From the NCBI RefSeq assembly GCF_043099285.1, contig NZ_CP170723.1, forward strand, positions 2,728,001-2,792,000: 64,000 nucleotides of DNA, written 5' to 3'. The position numbers were made by a program, and so were the translations under genes. Origin of the DNA: Oryzobacter telluris. Lineage in GTDB: Bacteria; Actinomycetota; Actinomycetes; Actinomycetales; Dermatophilaceae. Under the pieces are notes generated by a model. That model saw only the letters and a list, made by a program, of their open reading frames with translations. It ran no database searches and was not told where the DNA came from. Below are positions 53,416 through 61,964 of this stretch, piece after piece (the stretch's first letter is position 1; every line of letters starts with the position of its first letter).

Positions 53416-54531
53416 ATGCAGGAGATCGAGTCGCTGCCGGACCTCGACCGCGTGCTCCGCGACGGGCGACCGCTGCGAGGCCTGCGCCTCCAGGACCTCG
53501 ATCTCACCGGACACGAGGTCGAGCTGATGGCCCGCGCCGACGTCGAGGGGATGGTCGTCCTCGGGGGCCGGATGACCGACGAGCTCGCCACCCACCTGCG
53601 TGCGTCGGGCGCCCTGGTCTTCCCCACCGACCCGCACGCACCCGTCAACCCGTACCGGGCGAGCCTGTACCAGCCGCACGAGCTGTACGAGGGTCTGGCC
53701 GCCGGCGGCTACGAGGCGACGCCCGACGCCCTCGCCTACCACTGGTCACGCGACGGCGCCCTGCAGCACGATGCGTTCGTCACGCTGCTGCGGGCGGTCC
53801 ACGACGACTCGATCAGCGACGCTCTCGGCGAGGTGCTCGGCGACGCACGGGTGGTGGGCGTCATGGGAGGCCACACGATGTCGCGCGGCACACCCGCCTA
53901 CGCGGCCGCCGCCCGTCTCGGCCACACCCTGGCCGAGCGCGGCCTCGTCGTGCTCACCGGTGGCGGGCCGGGTGCCATGGAGGCCGCGAACCTGGGCGCC
54001 TTCTCCCCCACCGAACGCGCGTTGGACGACGCGCTCGAGCGGATCGCCCGGGTGCCGGGTTTCCGCCCCTCGATCGACGCGTGGGCCGGCGTCGCGCTCG
54101 AGCTGCACGACGAGCTGCTCCGCACCCCGGTCGCCGACGCGCGCGTGCGCAGCGTCGGGATCCCCACCTGGTTCTACGGCCACGAGCCGCCGAACGTCTT
54201 CTGCAACGGCATCGCCAAGTACTTCAGCAACGCCGTCCGCGAGGACGGGCTCCTCGCGCGCTGCACCGCCGGGCTGGTCGTCCTCGAAGGCGCGGCCGGC
54301 ACGGTGCAGGAGGTCTTCCAGGCGGCGACCCGCCTCTATTACGCCGCGCCCGAGGCCGCGCTGCCCGTCGTCGTCCTCGTCGGCCGCACCCACTGGACCG
54401 ACACCATCCCGGTCTGGCCGGCGCTGCAGGCCCTGGGGAGGGGACGGGCCATGGCCGGGAGCCTCCACCTCGTCGACACGGTCGAGGAGGCCGCGGCCCT
54501 CGTGACGTCGAACGTCAGCGAGGGGTCATGA
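53416..54531 (+). CDS. LOG-family (Rossmann nucleotide-binding) protein
   Basis: 371 aa. The central LOG fold has VVGVMGGHTMSRG, VLTGGGPGAMEAANLGAF and TAGLVVLEGAAGTVQEVF. The usual PGGxGTxxE motif is EGAAGTVQE here, so the key Gly-Thr and Glu remain but Pro-Gly is changed. LOG proteins hydrolyse nucleoside 5'-monophosphates (cytokinin-type) or are annotated as lysine decarboxylase-like. An N-terminal ~100-residue extension and a C-terminal domain make this longer than plant LOGs (~200 aa). ATG 53416 is chosen. The 3' end overlaps the convergent monooxygenase-like gene by 17 nt. Confidence 0.78.
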   Translation: MQEIESLPDLDRVLRDGRPLRGLRLQDLDLTGHEVELMARADVEGMVVLGGRMTDELATHLRASGALVFPTDPHAPVNPYRASLYQPHELYEGLAAGGYEATPDALAYHWSRDGALQHDAFVTLLRAVHDDSISDALGEVLGDARVVGVMGGHTMSRGTPAYAAAARLGHTLAERGLVVLTGGGPGAMEAANLGAFSPTERALDDALERIARVPGFRPSIDAWAGVALELHDELLRTPVADARVRSVGIPTWFYGHEPPNVFCNGIAKYFSNAVREDGLLARCTAGLVVLEGAAGTVQEVFQAATRLYYAAPEAALPVVVLVGRTHWTDTIPVWPALQALGRGRAMAGSLHLVDTVEEAAALVTSNVSEGS

Positions 54532-55717
54532 GGACGATGCCGAGGCACATCTCGTCGGTGGTGCCCTCGCCCCACGCGACGTAGCGGTCCTTGGTGCCCT
54601 TGAAGCTGGGGAGCAGGTCGCGCAGCCCCTGGTCGTGGGTGCAGGTGACCGTGACCGTGTCGCCGGGTCCGACCCGCAACGGCGTCTTCAGCGGGATGCT
54701 GCCCTGGTCGTCGAAGTCCCACACCGGGATGTCGAGGATGCGGCGTGCCTGCGGCGTCCCCTTGTTGACGTCGATGGTGATGGCCCGGCCGAGCAGGTGC
54801 ATGTGGCCGGAGGCGGCCCGGATGGTCGCGGTCTCGCGGATGGGGCGCGTGCAGCTCTGCACGGGTCCCGCGGCGATCGGCCCGCAGAGCCAGTGGAGCA
54901 GGTCGGCGGTCGCGATCTTCTCGCCGAAGCGCTGCCTGAGGTCGGCGACGGCGACGACCCGGCTGCACAGCCCCGCGGTGCGGTTCTCGCGGCAGGGCAG
55001 CTCGACCGGCGCGGGCATGAGCATCGTCTGGAGCGCCTGCTTCTTGGACCCCTTCGCCTCGGTCAGCCGAAGCCGCACGGTGCTCTGGTCGGGGCCGGTG
55101 CCCGCCAGCAGGTTGTAGTGCATCTGGACGACGAGCTGGGTGCCCTTGGCCAAGGGGATCCCGATGTCGTCGGCCATGACCCGCTCGCCACCACCGGGGG
55201 CCCACGCGCCGACCCAGTCGGCCTTGTCGAGGTTCACCCCGGACACACCCGCGAGCCCGGCCCCGCCGAAGCAGGTCCAGCCCTCGCCGGGGTCCTCGGC
55301 ATCCAGGGCCCGGGCCTTGGACACCTCCTCGGCGTCGACCTTGGAGACGATGACGTGGTGCACGACGGCCGGGTTGTCGGGCGAGATCTGCACGCCGCTG
55401 ACGAGCTGGTCGGTGCGGAACTTCGGGTCGACGAGGAAGCAGCGGTAGTCGTCGGTGCCGGTGCCCTCGGGCGCCTTGGGCGTGTAGGGCGCCGGCAGCT
55501 TCACGGTGAGGAAGCGCTCACCCGCGCGCGCGGGGACGTCCTTCACGGCCGGGGTGGGCGCCGTCGCGGAGGCGCTCGGCGTGTGGGTGCTCGCGTGGCC
55601 GTCGGCCGACCTCAGGGCAGCGGGCAGCTCGGCCCCTCCCCCACAGCCCGCGAGGGCCGCGGCGAGGGCCAGGACGGGGACGGCCCCAAGGACCGCGGCG
55701 CGACGTCGCACCTGCAC
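54515..55717 (-). CDS. Exported copper type II monooxygenase-like (PHM/DBH fold) lipoprotein
   Basis: 400 aa. It has a signal peptide with lipobox LAGC (Cys25), then a Ser/Thr/Pro linker. Two-domain PHM-like core: H120-H121 in AVVHHVIVSKV, H200 in VQMHYNLL, H305xH307 in SGHMHLLGRAI, and M390 in TTDEMCLGIVL. These match the CuH (three His) and CuM (two His plus Met) sites of peptidylglycine monooxygenase. 'DYRCFLVDP' and 'PGDTVTVTCTHD' also fit. The natural substrate in bacteria is unknown. The GTG start at 55717 is followed by Arg-rich MQVRRRAAV. Confidence 0.8.
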   Translation of the reverse strand: MQVRRRAAVLGAVPVLALAAALAGCGGGAELPAALRSADGHASTHTPSASATAPTPAVKDVPARAGERFLTVKLPAPYTPKAPEGTGTDDYRCFLVDPKFRTDQLVSGVQISPDNPAVVHHVIVSKVDAEEVSKARALDAEDPGEGWTCFGGAGLAGVSGVNLDKADWVGAWAPGGGERVMADDIGIPLAKGTQLVVQMHYNLLAGTGPDQSTVRLRLTEAKGSKKQALQTMLMPAPVELPCRENRTAGLCSRVVAVADLRQRFGEKIATADLLHWLCGPIAAGPVQSCTRPIRETATIRAASGHMHLLGRAITIDVNKGTPQARRILDIPVWDFDDQGSIPLKTPLRVGPGDTVTVTCTHDQGLRDLLPSFKGTKDRYVAWGEGTTDEMCLGIVLMTPR

Positions 55718-55730
55718 AGGGTACGACCGG

Positions 55731-56939
55731 TCAGGCGGTCGCCGCTGCCAGCTGGCCGCAGGCGCCGTCGATCTCCGACCCGCGGGTGTCGCGGACCGTG
55801 GTCGGGATGCCGTGGGCGCGCAGCCGCTCGACGAACTGCTGCTCGACCCCGCGGCGCGACGCCGTCCACTTCGAGCCCGGCGTCGGGTTGAGCGGGATCG
55901 GGTTGACGTGCACCCAGCCGCGCCCGCGTGAGGCGAGCTTCTCGCCGAGGAGGTCGGCCCGCCAGGCGTGGTCGTTGATGTCGCGGATGAGGGCGTACTC
56001 GATGGAGACGCGCCGCCCGGTGGCCACGTAGTACCGGTACGCGGCGTCGATGGCCTCGTCGACCTTCCACCGGGTGTTGATGGGGACGAGCTCGTCGCGC
56101 AGCTGGTCGTCGGGGGCGTGCAGCGACAGTGCGAGGGTGACGGGGATGCCCTCCTCGGCGAGCTTGTCGATGCCCGGCACGAGGCCGACGGTCGACATCG
56201 TGATGCCGCGCGCCGACATCCCGAGGCCCTCGGGGGCGGGGTCGACGAGCCGGCGGATGGCGCCGATGGCGGCCTTGTAGTTGGCCAGCGCCTCGCCCAT
56301 CCCCATGAAGACGACGTTGCTGACGCGGGTGGGGCCGCTCGGCTCGCCCGACGCCGCGTCCTCGGACTCGTCGCCCAGGCCGGCGCCGTCGTCGTCGGCC
56401 GGGCCGGTCATCTCGGGGAGGCCGCCGTGGCGCAGCAGCCGCGAGGCCGCCACGACCTGCTCGACGATCTCGCCCGTGGACATGTTGCGGGTCAGGCCCT
56501 CCTGGCCGGTGGCGCAGAACGGGCAGTTCATGCCGCAGCCGGCCTGGCTGGAGATGCAGACCGTGACCCGGTTGGGGTAGCGCATGACGACCGACTCGAC
56601 GAGGGCGCCGTCGAAGAGCCGCCACACCTGCTTCACCGTGGCACCGCGGTCGGCCGTGAGGCTGCGTACCGGCGTGAGGAGGGTGGGCAGGAGGTCGGCG
56701 ACGAGCTCGTCGCGCACGGCCTTGGGCAGGTCGGTCATCTCGTCCGGGTGCTCGACGAGGCGGTCGAAGTAGTGGGTCGAGAGCTGGCCCGCGCGAAACG
56801 GCTTGTGCCCCAGCGCGGCCACGGCGTCGCGGCGCTCGGCGAGGGTGAGGTCGGCCAGGTGGCGCGGCGGCTTGCCGCGGCGGGGGGCGGCGAAGGTCAG
56901 CTGCCCGGGGGCGGGGCGGGGGGTGCTCGGCTCGGTCAT
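55731..56939 (-). CDS. rlmN: Dual-specificity 23S rRNA/tRNA adenine-C2 methyltransferase
   Basis: 402 aa, radical SAM. It methylates A2503 of 23S rRNA and A37 of some tRNAs. The [4Fe-4S] motif is C135-x3-C139-x2-C142 in QAGCGMNCPFCATG; the C-terminal methyl-relay Cys is Cys394 in DGACGQLAA. VVFMGMGEALANY and SLHAPDDQLRDELVPIN are conserved. An acidic Gly-rich insertion of about 28 residues (176-204, PADDDGAGLGDESED...) sits between core strands and is unusual for the family. Confidence 0.94.
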   Translation of the reverse strand: MTEPSTPRPAPGQLTFAAPRRGKPPRHLADLTLAERRDAVAALGHKPFRAGQLSTHYFDRLVEHPDEMTDLPKAVRDELVADLLPTLLTPVRSLTADRGATVKQVWRLFDGALVESVVMRYPNRVTVCISSQAGCGMNCPFCATGQEGLTRNMSTGEIVEQVVAASRLLRHGGLPEMTGPADDDGAGLGDESEDAASGEPSGPTRVSNVVFMGMGEALANYKAAIGAIRRLVDPAPEGLGMSARGITMSTVGLVPGIDKLAEEGIPVTLALSLHAPDDQLRDELVPINTRWKVDEAIDAAYRYYVATGRRVSIEYALIRDINDHAWRADLLGEKLASRGRGWVHVNPIPLNPTPGSKWTASRRGVEQQFVERLRAHGIPTTVRDTRGSEIDGACGQLAAATA

Positions 56940-57051
56940 GGTGCTCCCAGTGTCTCAGGTCCGCGGGTCGGCCCGGCCGGGCCCCGTCGAGCGCAATCCC
57001 CCACTTGGCGCGTTTCCGTGGCGGAACGGCCCCCGTTGGCCCTACCGTGGG

Positions 57052-57082
57052 CAGTACTCGTTCTGCAGGGGAACGGGTACTG
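57052..57082 (+). promoter_or_regulatory. Stem-loop in the leader of the 280-aa gene
   Basis: CAGTACTCGTTC (57052-57063) pairs with GAACGGGTACTG (57071-57082), 11 of 12 bp plus one wobble on the plus-strand RNA, loop of 7 nt. It ends 8 nt before the GAGGAC ribosome-binding site, so it could control translation or stability. Confidence 0.5.
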
Positions 57083-57100
57083 CAGGAAATGAGGACGGCC

Positions 57101-57943
57101 ATGGGCCTGTTCGACCGTTTCAAGGCGCCCAGGACGCAGGAGGACGCTCCCGTCGCCTCCGGCGTGCCCGAGGCACCCGCCGCGCCGGCTCATCACGTGC
57201 CCGACATCGACGACGAGCCCGGTCCCTTCTCCGACTCGGTCCGCGAGCACCTCGAGCGGCTCACCGCGGCCGCCGACGCGGACATCGCCTCGCTCGACCC
57301 CGGTGCCTTCGACGCCGCGCTCACCTCTCGCCTCGTCAGCGCCGAGCGCATCCACTCCACCGGCCTGGGGTTCACCTACGCGAGCCGCTTCGCCGACCAC
57401 GTGCACGAGGTGCTCACCCTCGACCTCCCGTCGGCGGTGGTGACCCTCCCCGACTCGCGGGTCGCCGAGTCCGGGCGGCGCCTGCCGAGCCTGATCAACC
57501 GCGGCCGCACCAACCTCCTCGAGCTGCTCGAGACCGCCCCGGTCGACGTCGACCGGGTCACCGAGGGTCGGCGCGGGCTGTGGACCGTCATCGGCGACAC
57601 CCCGTACACCGCGAGCTTCGCGCGCTTCCTCAACGACGCCGCGCACCGCTGGCTGCCCGACGTCGACGACCGCAACGGCTGGGTCTTCGCGCTCCCCTAC
57701 CGGCACGCGATCCTCCTCCAGCCGTGCGGCACCGCCGCCGAGGTGCGCGACGCCCTCGAGCTCGTCCCCGACTGGGCGCAGCGGATGCACGCCGACGGCA
57801 TCAGCCCGCTGTCGAAGCACACCTACCACTGGGTCGACCGGCAGATCACCTGCCTCACGACCGAGAACGAGGACGGCACGATGAGCGTGCGGCCGTCGGA
57901 GATGCTCGAGCAGGTCCTCGGCCTCGGCCGACGCGCCGGCTGA
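57101..57943 (+). CDS. Conserved hypothetical protein, 280 aa
   Basis: 280 aa from ATG 57101 (MGLFDRFKAP), chosen because GAGGAC lies 4-9 nt upstream; ATG 57089 is an alternative. After a Pro/Ala-rich linker (20-40) the soluble domain reads LVSAERIHSTGLGFTYASRF, AHRWLPDVDDRNGWVFALPY and RHAILLQPCGTAAEVRDALE, ending in a YHWVDRQITCLTTENEDGTM segment. No catalytic motif is recognised. It stands alone, convergent with cdsA and divergent from rlmN. Probably a conserved actinobacterial cytosolic protein. Confidence 0.7.
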   Translation: MGLFDRFKAPRTQEDAPVASGVPEAPAAPAHHVPDIDDEPGPFSDSVREHLERLTAAADADIASLDPGAFDAALTSRLVSAERIHSTGLGFTYASRFADHVHEVLTLDLPSAVVTLPDSRVAESGRRLPSLINRGRTNLLELLETAPVDVDRVTEGRRGLWTVIGDTPYTASFARFLNDAAHRWLPDVDDRNGWVFALPYRHAILLQPCGTAAEVRDALELVPDWAQRMHADGISPLSKHTYHWVDRQITCLTTENEDGTMSVRPSEMLEQVLGLGRRAG

Positions 57944-57983
57944 CAACCCCGGCACGACGGGCGCGCCCGCGCCCTCTTCGTCA

Positions 57984-58023
57984 CTGGTTCGTGCCGCTCG
58001 CTCAGCCGAGCGGCACGAACCAG
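57984..58023. terminator. Bidirectional terminator embedded in the cdsA 3' end
   Basis: CTGGTTCGTGCCGCTCG (57984-58000) pairs perfectly with CGAGCGGCACGAACCAG (58007-58023), a 17-bp stem with a 6-nt loop. The right arm encodes the last cdsA codons and the loop holds its stop (58002-58004). It lies 41 nt beyond the stop of the convergent gene. Confidence 0.85.
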
Positions 58024-58928
58024 ATCAGCAGCACCCAGGCGACGGGCGCCACGACGACGAGCGAGTCGAGGCGGTCCATGAGGCCGCCGTGGCCGGGCAG
58101 CAGCGTGCCCATGTCCTTGATGCCGAGGTCGCGCTTGACGCTGCTCTCGATGAGGTCGCCCAGGGTCGCCGCCGCGGCGGCGACGGCCCCGAGGATGGCG
58201 CCGGACCACCACAGCCCACCGAGCAGCAGCGGCAGGGCGATGCTGCCGACCACCGCGCACGTGACGACGGAGCCGGCGAAGCCCTCCCACGACTTCTTCG
58301 GGCTGAGCGAGGGCGCCATCGGGTGCTTGCCGAGCTTGACGCCCACGGCGTAGCCGCCGATGTCGGAGAACACGGTGACGAGGACGAAGACGATGATCCG
58401 CTGCCGGCCGTCGGGCGCCGCGAGCATCATCGAGGCGAAGCCGCCGAGGAAGACGGGGTAGAACGCGATGAGCGAGGAGGCGCCGAGGTCGCGGGCGGCG
58501 CCGGCGATGCCGTCGGCGACGCGCCAGACGAGCAGGCCCACGACGGTGAGCCCCAAGGTGATGACGAGGGCCTCGGCGCCGCGCAGGTAGGCCGAGACGA
58601 GCATGCCGACCGACCCCAGCACGAGCGGGACGAGCGGGACGCGGATGCCCTTGGTGGCGACGGCTCGGCGCAGCTCCCACGCGCCGTAGGTGACGGCCAC
58701 GACGACGACCGCCAGGAAGGCGCGGGCGTCGACGACGAGCGTGCCGATGACGACACCGCCGAGCAGGAGGCCCACGCCCACGGCGGCCCGCAGGTCGCGA
58801 CCCGCCTTCGAGGTGGGGGGTGCCGAGGCGTCCTGCGTTGCCGAGGTGTCCTCGGTCACGAGGGTGTCGGTGGCGTCCGTGGTCACGGTGTGGTCGTCGG
58901 CGGCGATGGCGTCGCTGGCATCGGTCAT
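58002..58928 (-). CDS. cdsA: Phosphatidate cytidylyltransferase
   Basis: 308 aa. CdsA makes CDP-diacylglycerol from phosphatidate and CTP in the membrane. The N-terminal ~50 residues are Thr/Asp/Ala-rich and cytosolic, then about eight helices follow. The family signature is SPKKSWEGFAGSVVTC with GDLIESSVKRDLGIKDMG and LLPGHGGLMDRLDSLV near the C-terminus, including the metal-binding Asp residues. It follows frr by 22 nt in the pyrH-frr-cdsA order typical of bacteria. Confidence 0.93.
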   Translation of the reverse strand: MTDASDAIAADDHTVTTDATDTLVTEDTSATQDASAPPTSKAGRDLRAAVGVGLLLGGVVIGTLVVDARAFLAVVVVAVTYGAWELRRAVATKGIRVPLVPLVLGSVGMLVSAYLRGAEALVITLGLTVVGLLVWRVADGIAGAARDLGASSLIAFYPVFLGGFASMMLAAPDGRQRIIVFVLVTVFSDIGGYAVGVKLGKHPMAPSLSPKKSWEGFAGSVVTCAVVGSIALPLLLGGLWWSGAILGAVAAAAATLGDLIESSVKRDLGIKDMGTLLPGHGGLMDRLDSLVVVAPVAWVLLIWFVPLG

Positions 58929-58950
58929 GGTGCGGTCGGGCTCGAGAGGG

Positions 58951-59508
58951 TCAGACCTCGAGGAGCTCGGCCTCCTTGTGCTTGAGCAGGTCGTCGATGA
59001 GGTCGACGTGGCGCTTGGTGACGGACTCGAGCTCCTTCTCGGCGCGCGCTCCCTCGTCCTCGCCGACCTCGCCGTCCTTGACGAGCTTCTCCAGGGTCGT
59101 CTTGGCCGTGCGGCGCACGTTGCGCACCGAGATCTTGGCGTCCTCGGCCTGGGTGTGCGCCATCTTCACGTACTCCCGGCGTCGCTCCTCGGTGAGGACG
59201 GGCATGACACAGCGGATGATGTTGCCGTCGTTGCTCGGGTTGACCCCGAGGTCGGCGTCCTGGATCGCCTTCTCGATGGCGCGCATCGAGCCCTTGTCGA
59301 ACGGGCTGATGATGATGGTGCGCGCCTCGGGGTTCTGGAACGACGCGAGCTGCTGCAGCGGGGTCGGGGCGCCGTAGTAGTCGACCATGACCTTCTGGAA
59401 CATGCCCGGGTGGGCCCGACCGGTGCGGATGCCGCCGAACGCCTCCTTGGCGGCCTCGACGGTCTTCTCCATCTTCTCCTCGGCCTCGAACAAGGTCTCG
59501 TCGATCAT
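58951..59508 (-). CDS. frr: Ribosome recycling factor
   Basis: 185 aa, the normal size. RRF and EF-G split post-termination ribosomes. MEKTVEAAKEAFGGIRTGRA, VDYYGAPTPLQQLASF, ISPFDKGSMRAIEKAI and the C-terminal ELESVTKRHVDLIDDLLKHK are conserved. ATG 59508 has AAGGAG 11-16 nt upstream. It lies between pyrH and cdsA. Confidence 0.96.
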   Translation of the reverse strand: MIDETLFEAEEKMEKTVEAAKEAFGGIRTGRAHPGMFQKVMVDYYGAPTPLQQLASFQNPEARTIIISPFDKGSMRAIEKAIQDADLGVNPSNDGNIIRCVMPVLTEERRREYVKMAHTQAEDAKISVRNVRRTAKTTLEKLVKDGEVGEDEGARAEKELESVTKRHVDLIDDLLKHKEAELLEV

Positions 59509-59626
59509 GGGGGCGTTCTCCTTCGAATCTGCCGCGCGGCACGCGCGGCGGGTCGTGGTCCAGTGTGTCAGGGACGGGCGCCGGCGGGCGCGTGCCCGCG
59601 GAGGTGGCGGCCCCGGTCGCGGTGGC

Positions 59627-60400
59627 TCAGCCGGCGGAGACGAGGGTCCCGATGGACTCCCCGCGCAGGGCACGGGTGATGTTGCCGTCGCCCTCCATGC
59701 CGAAGACGACCATGGGCAGGCGGTTCTCCATGCAGAGGCTGAACGCCGCGGCGTCGACGACCTTCAGGCCGCTGCGCAGCGCCTCCTCGAAGGTGACCTT
59801 GTCGAGCTTGCGGGCGTCGGGGTTGGTGCGCGGGTCGGCGTCGTAGACCCCGTCGACGCCGTTCTTGCTCATGAGCACCGCGTCGCAGCGGCACTCCAGG
59901 GCGCGCTGGGCGCTCACCGTGTCGGTGGAGAAGTACGGCATCCCGGCGCCGGCGCCGAAGATGACGACCCGACCCTTCTCGAGGTGTCGGATGGCGCGGC
60001 GCGGGATGTACGGCTCGGCGACCTGGCCCATGGTGATGGCGGTCTGCACCCGCGTGTCGATGCCCTCCTTCTCCAGGAAGTCCTGGAGGGCGAGGCAGTT
60101 CATCACGGTCCCGAGCATGCCGATGTAGTCGGCGCGCGAGCGGTCCATGCCCTTCTGCTGGAGCTCGGCGCCCCGGAAGAAGTTGCCACCCCCGACGACG
60201 ACCGCCACCTCGATGCCCTCGCGGACGGCGTCGGCGATCTGCCCGGCGATGGCGCGCACGACATCAGGGTCGACACCGACGCGTCCTCCGCCGAAGACCT
60301 CACCGGAGAGCTTGAGCAGGACGCGGCGTGCACGGCCGGGCGTCGGTGCGGGGACGGTGCTGGCGGACGGGGCGGCCTCGGTCAGGGCGTGCGTGGTCAC
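59627..60400 (-). CDS. pyrH: UMP kinase
   Basis: 257 aa. It phosphorylates UMP to UDP and is hexameric and GTP-regulated in most bacteria. RRVLLKLSGEVFGGG, VVVGGGNFFRGAELQ, ADYIGMLGTVMNCLALQD, FGAGAGMPYFSTDT and MSKNGVDGVYDADPRTNPDA are diagnostic. The first ~22 residues (HALTEAAPSASTVPAPTP) are a non-conserved extension; the true start could be within it. A 118-nt gap separates it from frr. Confidence 0.95.
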   Translation of the reverse strand: MTTHALTEAAPSASTVPAPTPGRARRVLLKLSGEVFGGGRVGVDPDVVRAIAGQIADAVREGIEVAVVVGGGNFFRGAELQQKGMDRSRADYIGMLGTVMNCLALQDFLEKEGIDTRVQTAITMGQVAEPYIPRRAIRHLEKGRVVIFGAGAGMPYFSTDTVSAQRALECRCDAVLMSKNGVDGVYDADPRTNPDARKLDKVTFEEALRSGLKVVDAAAFSLCMENRLPMVVFGMEGDGNITRALRGESIGTLVSAG

Positions 60401-60500
60401 AGGGCCTCCTCGGCGTGGGTGCGCAGCGGTCGACCGATCCTGTCACACGGGGGCGCCCCGGACCGAACCGTGGCGCAGGGCCTCTTGCGCGGTACGGCCC

Positions 60501-60716
60501 TCAGAAGCCGGCGTTGCGCAGGAGGAACTCGGTCTCGGTGTCGCGCCCGCCGCGGGGGTCCTGGGCGGGGGTGACCGGCTGGGTCGTCACCATGTCCTCG
60601 GGTCGGACCCGGGGCAGGTCGACGTGGACCCGGTGCTCGAGGTCGTGCTCCTCGTCGTGGCTCACGGCCGTCTCCGGCGTGGTTCCCGCGCCGCCGCTGG
60701 TGCCTGTCGTCGCCAT
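60501..60716 (-). CDS. Small hypothetical protein, 71 aa
   Basis: 71 aa, acidic and His-containing (SHDEEHDLEHRVHVDLPRVR), no membrane segment. ATG 60716 has GGGAGGTGG about 5-13 nt upstream, which decides the start over an upstream GTG/ATG that would add Arg-rich antisense-like sequence. The C-terminus TETEFLLRNAGF looks conserved in kind. It lies 100 nt upstream of pyrH on the same strand. Confidence 0.6.
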   Translation of the reverse strand: MATTGTSGGAGTTPETAVSHDEEHDLEHRVHVDLPRVRPEDMVTTQPVTPAQDPRGGRDTETEFLLRNAGF

Positions 60717-60823
60717 CGCGACCACCTCCCTCGTCCCCAGTATGCGCCGCCGTGGTCTGCGTCGGGTGCGCCGGCCGACCACGACCGTGCCGCGACACAT
60801 CCGCGCAACATCGGGCTGACAGG

Positions 60824-61321
60824 ATGAGCGGCGTGGAGCAGGAACGCGAGGTCCTCACGTGGGCCGACTTCGACCGGTCGATCTGGGACCTCGCCGAGCA
60901 GGTGGCTCGCGACGGCATCCCCGACATGATCCTGTCGATCGCCCGCGGCGGCCTGCTCATCGGCGGGGCCCTCGGCTACGCGCTCGGCGTGAAGAACACC
61001 TACACGATGAACGTCGAGTTCTACACGGGCGTCGACGAGCGGCTCGACGTGCCGCGCATCCTCCCGCCGGCGCCCGACTTCGTCGACCTCCACGACGCCC
61101 TCGTCCTCGTCGCCGACGACGTCGCCGACACCGGGCTGACGCTGGCCTCGGTGCAGGACTTCTGCGCCGGCAAGGTGGGCGAGGTCCGCACCGCGACGAT
61201 CTACGCCAAGGAGCGCTCGGTCGTGCGGCCCGACTACGTCTGGCGCGACACCGACCGCTGGATCACCTTCCCGTGGAGCGACCGTCCCCCGGTGACCGGC
61301 CGAGGCCCCAGCGACAGCTGA
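60824..61321 (+). CDS. Phosphoribosyltransferase-domain protein
   Basis: 165 aa. The PRPP-binding loop is LVLVADDVADTGLTL (about residues 90-104) and the PPi loop region is MILSIARGGLLIGGAL. This is the xanthine/hypoxanthine phosphoribosyltransferase-like type, close to Gpt in size and layout. 'WITFPWS' near the C-terminus is typical of Gpt-like members. Base specificity cannot be read. ATG 60824 sits behind AGG. Confidence 0.82.
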   Translation: MSGVEQEREVLTWADFDRSIWDLAEQVARDGIPDMILSIARGGLLIGGALGYALGVKNTYTMNVEFYTGVDERLDVPRILPPAPDFVDLHDALVLVADDVADTGLTLASVQDFCAGKVGEVRTATIYAKERSVVRPDYVWRDTDRWITFPWSDRPPVTGRGPSDS

Positions 61322-61351
61322 CCCGGCCCACCGCGTGGCAGGGTTGGCGTC

Positions 61352-61885
61352 GTGTGGCCCGTCACCGCGTCCGAGACCGTGTACGAGAACGCCTGGATCC
61401 GGGTCGTCGAGGACCGGGTCGAACGCCCCGACGGGTCCCCCGGCCTCTACGGTGTCGTCCACCTGCGGCACCCGGCCGTGTTCGTCGTCGCCGTGACCGA
61501 TGACGACGAGGTCGTCCTCGTCACCGTCGACCGCCACACGACCGGCGCCTCCGTGGAGGTGCCCGCGGGCGGGTCCGACGGTCCCGACACCCTCGCCGGC
61601 GCCCGTCGGGAGCTCGCCGAGGAGACCGGGCTGGCCGCGTCCTCCTGGCAGGAGATCGGGAGGATGGACGCCCTCAACGGGGTCTGCATCGCACCGGAGG
61701 TCGTCTACCTCGCGACGGGCCTGCACCCCGCCCCGGGCGCCGAGCAGGAGGTCGAGGGCATCAGCGAGGTGCGGCGCGTCCCGTGGCCCGAGGTGCTGGC
61801 GATGGTCGCGCGCGGCGACATCACCGACGGCGAGACCGTGGCGGCGCTGATGTTCGCCGCCCTCGCCCTCGGTCGCGTCGGCTGA
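61352..61885 (+). CDS. NUDIX hydrolase (ADP-ribose pyrophosphatase-like)
   Basis: 177 aa, GTG start. The NUDIX helix is TLAGARRELAEETGLAASSW, with the REL-x-EE-x-G core intact; the first Glu of the GX5EX7REUXEEXGU consensus is replaced (PDTL). Preceding ASVEVPAGGSD and following VYLATGLHPAPGAEQEVEGI resemble ADP-ribose pyrophosphatases, including the 'E.E' region after the box. It follows the phosphoribosyltransferase by 30 nt and may be co-transcribed. A hairpin lies downstream. Confidence 0.85.
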   Translation: MWPVTASETVYENAWIRVVEDRVERPDGSPGLYGVVHLRHPAVFVVAVTDDDEVVLVTVDRHTTGASVEVPAGGSDGPDTLAGARRELAEETGLAASSWQEIGRMDALNGVCIAPEVVYLATGLHPAPGAEQEVEGISEVRRVPWPEVLAMVARGDITDGETVAALMFAALALGRVG

Positions 61886-61901
61886 CCTGACCCCGGACGC
61901 A

Positions 61902-61937
61902 CGGATGCCGCCCACCCTGGCGGGCGGACGGCATCCG
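61902..61937. terminator. Terminator between NUDIX and tsf
   Basis: CGGATGCCG (61902-61910) pairs with CGGCATCCG (61929-61937); an inner CCC/GGG pair extends it. It lies between the convergent NUDIX (stop 61885) and tsf (stop 61965) genes and can serve both. Confidence 0.75.
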
Positions 61938-61964
61938 ATGGGCGCTCACGAGGAGCGCGAGGGG

